5,284 nucleotides of DNA, taken from assembly GCA_937894185.1 (NCBI GenBank), contig CALCSA010000403.1:1-5284 (forward strand), in the 5' to 3' direction. The DNA is from an uncultured Clostridia bacterium. GTDB lineage: Bacteria > Bacillota > Clostridia > Oscillospirales > Ruminococcaceae. The position numbers and the translations under genes are program-made. Numbering within the stretch: position 1 is the first letter of the stretch; each line of letters starts with the position of its first letter. The notes under the pieces are model-generated. The model was not told the origin of the DNA and made no database searches. It saw nothing but the letters and a program-made list of their open reading frames with translations. Shown here one piece after another: positions 1 through 4,522 of the stretch.

Positions 1-306
1 GCAAAAGAGCAGCAGGTATCCCGCCATCACCGTTAGCAGGGCGGTGGTAAACACATCCCTGCGACGGATCCCTTTTTCCAGCCCAAAGCGGATCACCGCC
101 TCGTGGACGCAAAGGGTGATGATGGGAACAATCAGGTTGCAGGTTCCAGAAATAATGTCCACCATGCCGTAGGCTTCCTGAGTGAGATGCCGGGTGTAGA
201 TGGGCATTAAAAGAACCACCAACATCTTGGAGCCAAAGGTGGAAAGCCCGAACAGGAGGGTGTTGGAAACTAAGCTTTTGTAGCGCCCTGTCTGCTCTTG
301 TGCCAC
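1..306 (-). CDS. Polysaccharide/oligosaccharide flippase, N-terminal part (cut by window edge)
   Basis: Only the first 102 codons are in the window; the gene continues past base 1. The start is GTG at 304-306, with a GGAGG core six bases upstream (AAAGGAGGGG at 311-320). The product begins with a short polar stretch, then hydrophobic segments at about residues 13-36, 47-70 and 85-102. The segment FGSKMLVVLLMPIYTRHLT followed by AYGMVDII (residues 24-51) is the typical opening of Wzx/MviN-like polysaccharide exporters (Polysacc_synt family): a first helix, a P-(I/L)-Y-T-R loop and an E-x-YG motif. Members flip lipid-linked oligosaccharides across the cytoplasmic membrane for capsule, teichoic acid or exopolysaccharide assembly. 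The substrate cannot be told from this part. It lies 177 bp downstream of hisS on the same strand, behind a terminator-like hairpin, so it may be transcribed separately. I saw no clear promoter of its own. A related MATE-fold transporter is the main alternative. Confidence 0.85.
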   Translation of the reverse strand, partial: MAQEQTGRYKSLVSNTLLFGLSTFGSKMLVVLLMPIYTRHLTQEAYGMVDIISGTCNLIVPIITLCVHEAVIRFGLEKGIRRRDVFTTALLTVMAGYLLLFC

Positions 307-310
307 GATC

Positions 311-320
311 CCCCTCCTTT
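311..320 (-). promoter_or_regulatory. Ribosome binding site deciding the GTG start of the flippase
   Basis: AAAGGAGGGG on the minus strand, followed by GATC and the GTG start. It is a near-consensus Shine-Dalgarno sequence and supports GTG at 304-306 as the initiation codon. Confidence 0.8.
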
Positions 321-354
321 TTTTCTATAGAAAATCGGGCGGCCAAAACCGCCC
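321..354 (-). terminator. Terminator-like hairpin between hisS and the flippase
   Basis: On the minus strand a GC-only 6-bp stem (GGGCGG at 349-354 pairing with CCGCCC at 337-342, loop of six) is followed by GATTTTCTAT. The stem is good and the U-tract is short and interrupted. It fits an intrinsic terminator for the hisS transcript, or an attenuator ahead of the flippase whose ribosome site starts one base further on. The T-tract lies in a 14-bp perfect palindrome, TTTTCTATAGAAAA (321-334), which could be chance or a small operator. Confidence 0.5.
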
Positions 355-371
355 TCTTGTTCCCGTGATAA

Positions 372-419
372 GGCAGTGCCGGGCGTTCCTCTCCTTGGAG
401 AGAACCCCCGATCCCTGCC
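372..419 (-). other. Long bulged hairpin downstream of hisS (possible structured RNA)
   Basis: Within the 177-bp gap 307-483 the minus strand can form an extended stem. The pairs are 415-419 with 372-376 (GGCAG/CTGCC), 406-408 with 381-383 (GGG/CCC), 403-405 with 385-387, and 398-402 with 389-393, closing on a CAAG tetraloop. One base (388) is bulged. About 16 pairs are possible in total. No U-tract follows, so on its own it is not a terminator. It could be a 3' UTR stabiliser, part of a leader for the flippase, or a small RNA ending at the 337-354 hairpin. The remainder of the gap (420-483) shows nothing I can name. Confidence 0.4.
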
Positions 420-483
420 GGCTTATTTATCTATGTTTCGCCAGGCAAATCATCCCTTGGGGGAGGCAAGGCTTGCGGGGAGG

Positions 484-1773
484 TTACGCTCCGGCGATTT
501 CCTCCGCTTTTTCCCCGTAGAGATATTGGCTTAGGGCCTCTCCTGTCAGGGCGACCCCGGTCTGGATGCCGTCGGCCATCCTCTTGACAGTGGCCTTGCC
601 CTGCCCAAGCTCGTTGGAGCCGATGATGCAGGAGTGGGAGGCGCTTTGCTTGTCGGCATAGCGCATCTGAGCCTTGACCGAGCGGCCCACCGTATCGCAG
701 AGGACGGTAAAGCCCTCCCGGCGCAGGTGGGTGGCCAGAGTCAAAGCCTTTATGTTTTCCTCTTCCCCCATGCTGCCGATATACAGGTCGCAGATGGGCG
801 GGGGCGGAAACTCACAATTGGAGCTTTCCATCACCAGCAGAATCCGGTCCAGCCCCATGCCAAAACCCAACGCCGGAGTGTGGGGGCCGCCCAGCTCCTC
901 CACCAGACCGTCGTAGCGGCCGCCGCCGCAGACCGTGGCCTGCGCGCCAATCTTGTCCGAGACAAACTCAAACACCGTCTTGGTGTAATAGTCCAGCCCC
1001 CGGACAATAAAGGGGTTGACCCGGTAGGCAAAGCCCATGGCGTCCAGCCGCTTTTTCAGACCGGCAAAGTGGTCTGCGCACTCCTCGCAGAGGTAATCGG
1101 TGGATTTGGGGGCCTGTGCCGCCAGAGCCGCGCAGCCTTCCTCCTTGCAGTCCAGCAGGCGCAAGGGGTTGCGCTCCAACCGCTCCAGACAGGTTTTGCA
1201 GAGCTTGTCGGTTCTGCTTTTATAGTAGGCCTTGAGAGCCTGATTGTAGCCCGGCCGGCACTTAGGGCAGCCGATGGAGTTGATCTCTAAAGAGACATCG
1301 GACAGTCCCAGCCGGGAAAGAATGTCGTAGGCCACGCCGATGACCTCGGCGTCGGCAGTGGGCAGGGAGTTGCCAAAGCACTCGATGCCAAACTGGGTAA
1401 ATTCCCGGTAGCGCCCCGCCTGTGGGTTGTCGTGGCGGAAGCAGCTGACAATATAGCTGAGCTTGAGGGGCAGGGTGTCGGCCAGCATGCTGTTTTCCAG
1501 CACGGCCCGGACCGTGCCTGCCGTACCTTCGGGGCGCAGGGTGATGGACTCTCGCCCTTTTTCAAAGGTGTACATCTCCTTTTGCACCACGTCGGTGGTT
1601 TCCCCCACCGAGCGGGTGAACAGCTCGGTCTTTTCCAGCGTGGGAATGCGAATCTGCCGGATGCCATAGGTGGCGGCGGTCTCCAGAGCTACCCGCTCCA
1701 CATAGCGCCACTTTTCACTCTGGCCGGGAAGAATATCCCGAGTCCCCCGGATGGAGCGGTATTTGAGTGCCAT
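484..1773 (-). CDS. hisS: Histidyl-tRNA synthetase (HisRS)
   Basis: Full-length, 429 aa, a usual bacterial length. It charges tRNA-His with histidine in the cytoplasm as a class II homodimer. The catalytic core starts with GTRDILP (10-16). Motif 1 is near 38-70. Motif 2 includes TLRPEGTAGTVRA (78-90) and CFRHD plus GRYREFTQFGIE (111-131). The histidine-specific motifs are RGLDYYTKTVFE (258-269) and GGGRYDGL (283-290). Motif 3 is GFGMGLDRI (303-311). The anticodon-binding domain covers about 328-418. Between motif 2 and RGLDYY the insertion carries four cysteine pairs: C169/C172, C192/C195, C209/C214 and C229/C232. That looks metal-binding and is, as I recall it, common in clostridial HisRS. 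The ATG at 1771-1773 is preceded by AAAGGAC (1781-1787) with 7-nt spacing. It follows the 181-aa gene by 46 bp with no terminator between them, so the two are probably co-transcribed. No T-box is present upstream. Confidence 0.98.
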   Translation of the reverse strand: MALKYRSIRGTRDILPGQSEKWRYVERVALETAATYGIRQIRIPTLEKTELFTRSVGETTDVVQKEMYTFEKGRESITLRPEGTAGTVRAVLENSMLADTLPLKLSYIVSCFRHDNPQAGRYREFTQFGIECFGNSLPTADAEVIGVAYDILSRLGLSDVSLEINSIGCPKCRPGYNQALKAYYKSRTDKLCKTCLERLERNPLRLLDCKEEGCAALAAQAPKSTDYLCEECADHFAGLKKRLDAMGFAYRVNPFIVRGLDYYTKTVFEFVSDKIGAQATVCGGGRYDGLVEELGGPHTPALGFGMGLDRILLVMESSNCEFPPPPICDLYIGSMGEEENIKALTLATHLRREGFTVLCDTVGRSVKAQMRYADKQSASHSCIIGSNELGQGKATVKRMADGIQTGVALTGEALSQYLYGEKAEEIAGA

Positions 1774-1819
1774 GGTATCAGTCCTTTGTTGTTATTCTTC
1801 CCGGAGCAGGCCCTTGCCG

Positions 1820-2365
1820 TCAGGGAAGGGGAATGTACTTAATAATGGTGTTGGTGTAGTTGTCGTCAAAGGAAATCGCGGTGACATCATCGTAATCCAC
1901 CACATCCAGCTCGTCGTCCCACCGTCCGGTGGCGTCAAAGTACCAGAAGGTGAACTCATCCTCCCGGATTTCCATCAGCTTGCCAATGAGGAAGTCCTCT
2001 TCCTCGGCACTTTCGATGATGCAGTAGTCGTACCGGCCTTTGAGGGAGAGTAGCGCCGTCCTCCAGCTGGTTAAATCCACAAAGGTGGGGGTTTTCAGCT
2101 TGGCGTAGACCCCTTCGGCGGCGATGATCCGCTCAAAAAACTCTTCGCTGCCGTCCCGTATCACATCGTAGATGTCGTCCAGACAGATGATGCGGTAGCC
2201 GTCGGGGTTAAAATCGTAAAACACATGGACCAGCAGCAAATCGTCGGAGCGGGCAATGGGGATGCAAAGCAGCTCCGGCTCGACCACCTCTGTCCGCTCG
2301 ATGCTCAGAACCCAGCGGCCAGCAATGGCGTTATCAATTAGTTCCAACAGATCGGAAAGTTCCAT
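1820..2365 (-). CDS. Acidic 181-aa protein with two LSm-like repeats, upstream of hisS
   Basis: I do not recognise a named gene. The chosen start is ATG at 2363-2365, six bases after a perfect AAGGAGG. A longer reading from TTG at 2389 would begin at the predicted transcription start and is unlikely. The 181-aa product has no signal peptide or membrane segment and is very rich in Asp and Glu. It seems to contain an internal duplication. Residues about 43-72 (VFYDF, then DGYRIICLDDIYDVI) line up with about 137-168 (WYFDA, then DDELDVVDYDDVTAI). Each half reads as alternating beta strands like a small Sm/LSm-type barrel, and similar two-part proteins of unknown function occur, as I remember, in Firmicutes. 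RNA binding is only an inference from that fold. It is the first gene after a good promoter, and hisS follows 46 bp later, so the two probably share a transcript. The C-terminus is hydrophobic and beta-like (TNTIIKYIPLP). Confidence 0.85.
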   Translation of the reverse strand: MELSDLLELIDNAIAGRWVLSIERTEVVEPELLCIPIARSDDLLLVHVFYDFNPDGYRIICLDDIYDVIRDGSEEFFERIIAAEGVYAKLKTPTFVDLTSWRTALLSLKGRYDYCIIESAEEEDFLIGKLMEIREDEFTFWYFDATGRWDDELDVVDYDDVTAISFDDNYTNTIIKYIPLP

Positions 2366-2371
2366 ACAACG

Positions 2372-2378
2372 CCTCCTT
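2372..2378 (-). promoter_or_regulatory. Ribosome binding site deciding the start of the 181-aa gene
   Basis: AAGGAGG on the minus strand, six bases upstream of ATG 2363-2365. Its strength and spacing exclude the upstream TTG reading. Confidence 0.85.
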
Positions 2379-2394
2379 GGAATGTGCAAAGGTT

Positions 2395-2423
2395 ATTTTA
2401 TCACATCCCACACTCTTTTACAA
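2395..2423 (-). promoter_or_regulatory. Sigma-A-type promoter for the 181-aa gene and hisS
   Basis: The -35 is TTGTAA (2418-2423, 4/6 to consensus), the spacer is exactly 17 bp, and the -10 is TAAAAT (2395-2400, 5/6) preceded by TGA, an extended -10. The predicted start is near 2388, which leaves a leader of about 23 nt. No leader element such as a T-box would fit in it. Confidence 0.8.
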
Positions 2424-2449
2424 GAAAACAAGCACTCTAAGTCCATGAT

Positions 2450-2469
2450 AAAAAGGCGGATTTTCCCGC
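2450..2469 (-). terminator. Intrinsic terminator after the 52-aa gene
   Basis: On the minus strand GCGGG (2465-2469) pairs with TCCGC (2456-2460), including one G-U pair, around an AAAA loop. It is followed by C and TTTTT. It sits 19 bp after the stop codon of the 52-aa gene and just upstream of the promoter at 2395-2423, so it separates the two transcription units. Confidence 0.65.
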
Positions 2470-2488
2470 TTATGTTCGGCACAAAGCC

Positions 2489-2647
2489 TTACTCCCGGGG
2501 GCGGCCGCCTTCTCCCTTGCTTAAAATTGCCTTGAGGATAAAGCCCCCCATTACCGCAACAGGCAGGGAACCACCAAAGACCGCGGGCTCCAGAAAGGAG
2601 CCTGCCACTCCTGCCGCAATGGTTGCAATCACAGCCAAACCGATCAT
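2489..2647 (-). CDS. Small glycine-rich membrane protein, 52 aa
   Basis: Unrecognised. The start is ATG at 2645-2647, eight bases after AAGGAG. The reading could extend upstream to residue 65, but that would cross the ribosome site and a terminator-like hairpin. The product is mostly hydrophobic, with segments at about residues 2-19 (MIGLAVIATIAAGVAGSFL) and 28-42, separated by a short EPAVFGGS turn, and ends in a charged tail (SKGEGGRPRE). That suggests a two-helix hairpin in the cytoplasmic membrane, or one interfacial helix plus one spanning helix, with glycines suited to close helix packing. It follows the 61-aa gene, with a hairpin in the 58-bp gap, and is followed by its own terminator. 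The good ribosome site and downstream terminator argue that it is real. No function can be assigned. Confidence 0.7.
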   Translation of the reverse strand: MIGLAVIATIAAGVAGSFLEPAVFGGSLPVAVMGGFILKAILSKGEGGRPRE

Positions 2648-2655
2648 AAATACAA

Positions 2656-2661
2656 CTCCTT
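2656..2661 (-). promoter_or_regulatory. Ribosome binding site deciding the start of the 52-aa gene
   Basis: AAGGAG within AAAAAGGAG on the minus strand, eight bases before ATG 2645-2647. It fixes the short reading of the gene. Confidence 0.75.
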
Positions 2662-2662
2662 T

Positions 2663-2700
2663 TTGATAAGAAAACCGCCCCGGCAACTCCGAAGCGGTTT
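2663..2700 (-). terminator. Strong terminator-like hairpin between the 61-aa and 52-aa genes
   Basis: On the minus strand AAACCGC (2694-2700) pairs perfectly with GCGGTTT (2672-2678). An inner CGG/CCG stem (2689-2691 with 2681-2683) closes a five-base loop, and TTCTTAT follows. It begins 5 bp after the stop of the 61-aa gene. It is the best hairpin of this kind in the window, though the U-tract is interrupted. It ends close to the ribosome site of the 52-aa gene, so it may allow partial read-through. Confidence 0.7.
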
Positions 2701-2705
2701 AGGGG

Positions 2706-2891
2706 TTATTGCTTGTTTTCCTCCGAGAATTCCCGGGCCAGACGGACGTTTTCTTCATCCACCAAGGGGGTTTCGTCCTCTTTGGTGTCCGACATAGTGA
2801 CGGCATTGGTAAGATACAGGGGCGTCACTTGTTTGTCCTTGGGAACCCGGGCCCTGTTGCCGTGGAGGATTTTATTCTGTTCTTTTGCCAT
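2706..2891 (-). CDS. Small charged protein, 61 aa (possible DUF3787-like)
   Basis: The ATG at 2889-2891 follows AAAAGGAG (2900-2907) with eight bases between. A GTG nine bases further upstream falls inside that site and is rejected. The protein is soluble and split in charge: residues 1-21 are basic (MAKEQNKILHGNRARVPKDKQ after translation), while about 35-61 are acidic. There are no cysteines, signal peptide or membrane segment. The C-terminal part, with VDEENVRLAREFSEENKQ (44-61), recalls the end of small clostridial DUF3787 proteins, some of which are described as spore-surface proteins. This match is from memory and weak, so function stays open. It lies 75 bp downstream of metY with no convincing terminator between, so read-through from metY is possible. 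A terminator-like hairpin follows directly. Confidence 0.75.
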   Translation of the reverse strand: MAKEQNKILHGNRARVPKDKQVTPLYLTNAVTMSDTKEDETPLVDEENVRLAREFSEENKQ

Positions 2892-2899
2892 GAGAAACA

Positions 2900-2926
2900 C
2901 TCCTTTTACCGGCTTGTTGAACCGGT
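2900..2926 (-). promoter_or_regulatory. Ribosome site of the 61-aa gene with an abutting hairpin
   Basis: AAAAGGAG (2900-2907) decides the ATG at 2891. Immediately upstream on the minus strand ACCGGTT can pair with AGCCGGT (2920-2926 with 2908-2914, one G-U pair, five-base loop). No U-tract follows, so it is not a terminator. It could protect the 5' end of a processed transcript or modulate translation. Confidence 0.5.
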
Positions 2927-2966
2927 CCCTGTTAGCATTCCCGGCAAAAAAAGTGGATATGCAGGT

Positions 2967-4232
2967 TTATACCTTGTCAAAGGCCTGCCGAATATCGGCG
3001 ATGATGTCCTCCACGCTTTCCAGCCCCACCGAAAAGCGGATCAGGCCGGGGCTTATTCCCGCGGCTGCCAGCTGCTCTTCGGTGAGCTGGCGGTGGGTGG
3101 CGCTGGCGGGGTGGAGGACGCAGGTGTGGATATCCGCCACGTGGACCTCGTTGGAACAAAGCTTGAGGCTGTCCATAAAGCGGATGGCCGCCTCCTTACC
3201 TCCCTTAATGGCAAAGGAGATGACGCCGCTGGAACGCCCGCCCAGATACTTCTGGCACAGGTCGTGGTATTTGTCGGTGGCAAGACCGGGATAGGTGATG
3301 CTCTCCACCTTTTCGTGGCTGGAAAAATACCGGGCCACCTTGAGGGCGTTTTCGCAGTAGCGGTCCATCCGCAGGGCCAGAGTGTCCAGCCCCATGTTCA
3401 GCAAAAAGGCGGAGTGGGCGGCCGGGTAGCAGCCAAAGTCCCGCATCAGCTGCATTCTGGCCTTGAGGATATAGGCCATCTTGCCATAGGTTCCGGTGTA
3501 GGAAATGCCGTGATAGCTTTCATCCGGCTGGGTAAGGTCGGGGAAGTTGCCGTTCTGCCAGTCAAAGTTGCCGCTGTCCACAATGACGCCCCCCACCTGT
3601 ACGGCGTGGCCGTCCATATACTTGCTGGTGGAGTGAACTACAATGTCGGCTCCATGTTCAAAGGGGCGGCAGAGAATGGGGGTGGCAAAGGTGTTGTCGA
3701 TGATGAGAGGTACCCCATGGGAGTGGGCAATATCCGCCATCCGGCGAATATCCAGCACCGTCAGGGCGGGGTTGGCCAGGGTTTCACCAAACATGGCCTT
3801 GGTGTTGGGCTGAAAGGCGGCGTGAATTTCCTCATCGGTTGCGTCGGCCCCTATAAAGATGCACTCGATCCCCAATTTCTTCAGGGTAAAGGCAAAGAGG
3901 TTGATGGTGCCGCCGTAGATGCTGGAGGTGCTGACAAAGCTGTCCCCCGCGCTGCACAGGTTGAGGATGGACAGCAGGGAGGCCGCCTGACCCGAAGAGG
4001 TGCACATGGCGCCGATGCCGCCTTCCAGCTCGGCAATTTTGCCCTCCACCGCCATGACGGTGGGGTTGGCAAACCGGGAGTAGATCAGGGCCTTGGTGGG
4101 GTCGTCAAAGACTGCGCCAATATCCTCGGTAGAGTCAAATACATAGGTGGTGCTTTGGACAATGGGCATCACTCTGGGCTCGGTGTTCTGGGGAGTATAG
4201 CCGGAGTGAATGCACTTGGTTTCGATGTTCAT
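2967..4232 (-). CDS. metY: O-acetylhomoserine sulfhydrylase (MetY family, PLP-dependent)
   Basis: 421 aa, a usual length for O-acetylhomoserine aminocarboxypropyltransferase. It would make homocysteine from O-acetylhomoserine and sulfide in the cytoplasm, using PLP; some members also act on O-acetylserine. The whole chain reads as a Cys/Met-metabolism PLP enzyme: YSRFANPT (51-58; Tyr and Arg contact the PLP phosphate of the neighbouring subunit), SSGQAA (79-84), SIYGGT with the PLP-stacking Tyr106, IIDNTFATP with Asp179, HSTSKYMDGH with the Schiff-base Lys204, THRQL (379-383) and IRFSVGLE with the carboxylate-binding Arg399. The Cys near the stacking Tyr typical of methionine gamma-lyase is absent, which argues against that activity. 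The start is ATG 4230-4232, eight bases after AGGAGG. An upstream in-frame ATG at 4346 would add 38 low-complexity residues across the structured leader and has no ribosome site. It has its own promoter at 4355-4383. Confidence 0.93.
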   Translation of the reverse strand: MNIETKCIHSGYTPQNTEPRVMPIVQSTTYVFDSTEDIGAVFDDPTKALIYSRFANPTVMAVEGKIAELEGGIGAMCTSSGQAASLLSILNLCSAGDSFVSTSSIYGGTINLFAFTLKKLGIECIFIGADATDEEIHAAFQPNTKAMFGETLANPALTVLDIRRMADIAHSHGVPLIIDNTFATPILCRPFEHGADIVVHSTSKYMDGHAVQVGGVIVDSGNFDWQNGNFPDLTQPDESYHGISYTGTYGKMAYILKARMQLMRDFGCYPAAHSAFLLNMGLDTLALRMDRYCENALKVARYFSSHEKVESITYPGLATDKYHDLCQKYLGGRSSGVISFAIKGGKEAAIRFMDSLKLCSNEVHVADIHTCVLHPASATHRQLTEEQLAAAGISPGLIRFSVGLESVEDIIADIRQAFDKV

Positions 4233-4240
4233 GGTGTCGC

Positions 4241-4246
4241 CCTCCT
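4241..4246 (-). promoter_or_regulatory. Ribosome binding site deciding the metY start
   Basis: AGGAGG (part of GAGGAGGG) on the minus strand, eight bases before ATG 4230-4232. It selects the 421-aa reading over the 459-aa one. Confidence 0.85.
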
Positions 4247-4267
4247 CTATTTGGTGGCTTTGAGTTG

Positions 4268-4320
4268 CCGCCTGTTTTACCATAAGGCCGGGCCATGGCC
4301 CGGCAGCACTGCCAAGGCGG
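4268..4320 (-). promoter_or_regulatory. GC-rich structured leader of metY
   Basis: Between the predicted start (about 4348) and the metY ribosome site, the minus strand can form an outer 6-bp stem, CCGCCT (4315-4320) with AGGCGG (4268-4273). This encloses an 18-bp perfect palindrome at 4287-4304 (seven pairs, CATG loop). A second hairpin, GGCA/UGCC with loop GUGC (4302-4313), shares bases 4302-4304 with the palindrome, so the two are mutually exclusive. It does not match the S-box (SAM-I) motifs or any other riboswitch I can recall. Regulation is inferred from position and structure only. The palindrome could instead be a protein-binding operator. Confidence 0.4.
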
Positions 4321-4354
4321 GAATTGCCCCTGTCCTTGCCATTCAAGTGAATTG

Positions 4355-4383
4355 ACTATAGCACGGAATTCATCCTCTGGCAA
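4355..4383 (-). promoter_or_regulatory. Sigma-A-type promoter for metY
   Basis: The -35 is TTGCCA (4378-4383, 5/6), the spacer is exactly 17 bp, and the -10 is TATAGT (4355-4360, 5/6) preceded by TGC, an extended -10. It is the best promoter in the window. The predicted start is near 4348, about 115 nt upstream of the metY ATG. Confidence 0.85.
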
Positions 4384-4415
4384 TCCAATTTGCAGAATTT
4401 ACCCGCAATCCAGAA

Positions 4416-4462
4416 GCAGGCAGCCGAAAGGCAGGGAGAAATCTCCCGTCCCCGCTGCCTGC
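4416..4462 (-). other. Nested inverted repeats downstream of clpP (possible terminator)
   Basis: A 9-bp perfect inverted repeat (4416-4424 with 4454-4462, GCAGGCAGC/GCTGCCTGC) encloses a second perfect 6-bp one (4434-4439 with 4442-4447, GGGAGA/TCTCCC). It lies 60 bp after the clpP stop. On the minus strand the stem is followed only by TTCTGG, a poor U-tract, so it may be a weak terminator, a 3'-end stabiliser or a dispersed repeat. A further GGGG/CCCC hairpin is possible near 4464-4480. The rest of the gap 4384-4522 shows nothing I can name. Confidence 0.45.
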
Positions 4463-4522
4463 CATGGGGTGCTTCCCCCCGCAGAAAACGCGCTGTATCT
4501 GATCCGGCAAGCTGCAAGGCTC

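Noticed and set aside
318..483. A promoter for the flippase in the gap after hisS
   Set aside because: AT-rich stretches such as CATAGATAAAT occur, but no -35 and -10 pair with acceptable spacing was found.
634..1290. 218-codon open frame on the plus strand inside hisS, plus smaller overlapping ones
   Set aside because: It is antisense to well-conserved HisRS motifs, has no protein-like domain pattern, and is explained by codon bias.
2941..2990. Terminator for metY from the T7 run after its stop
   Set aside because: Pairing is possible around the metY stop (GCAGG with CCTGC), but about eight bases separate the stem from the T-run and the stem is weak, so I do not call it.
4233..4348. S-box (SAM-I) riboswitch ahead of metY
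   Set aside because: The position fits, but the conserved S-box core sequences are absent and the leader is short for that class with a terminator.
2709..4355. 548-codon open frame on the plus strand
   Set aside because: It is antisense to metY and the 61-aa gene, whose minus-strand readings show clear family motifs and ribosome sites. The openness comes from GC-rich codon use. The plus-strand product shows no recognisable domain.
4135..4383. 82-codon minus-strand frame across the metY promoter and start
   Set aside because: It overlaps metY out of frame, starts upstream of the predicted transcription start, and has no ribosome site.
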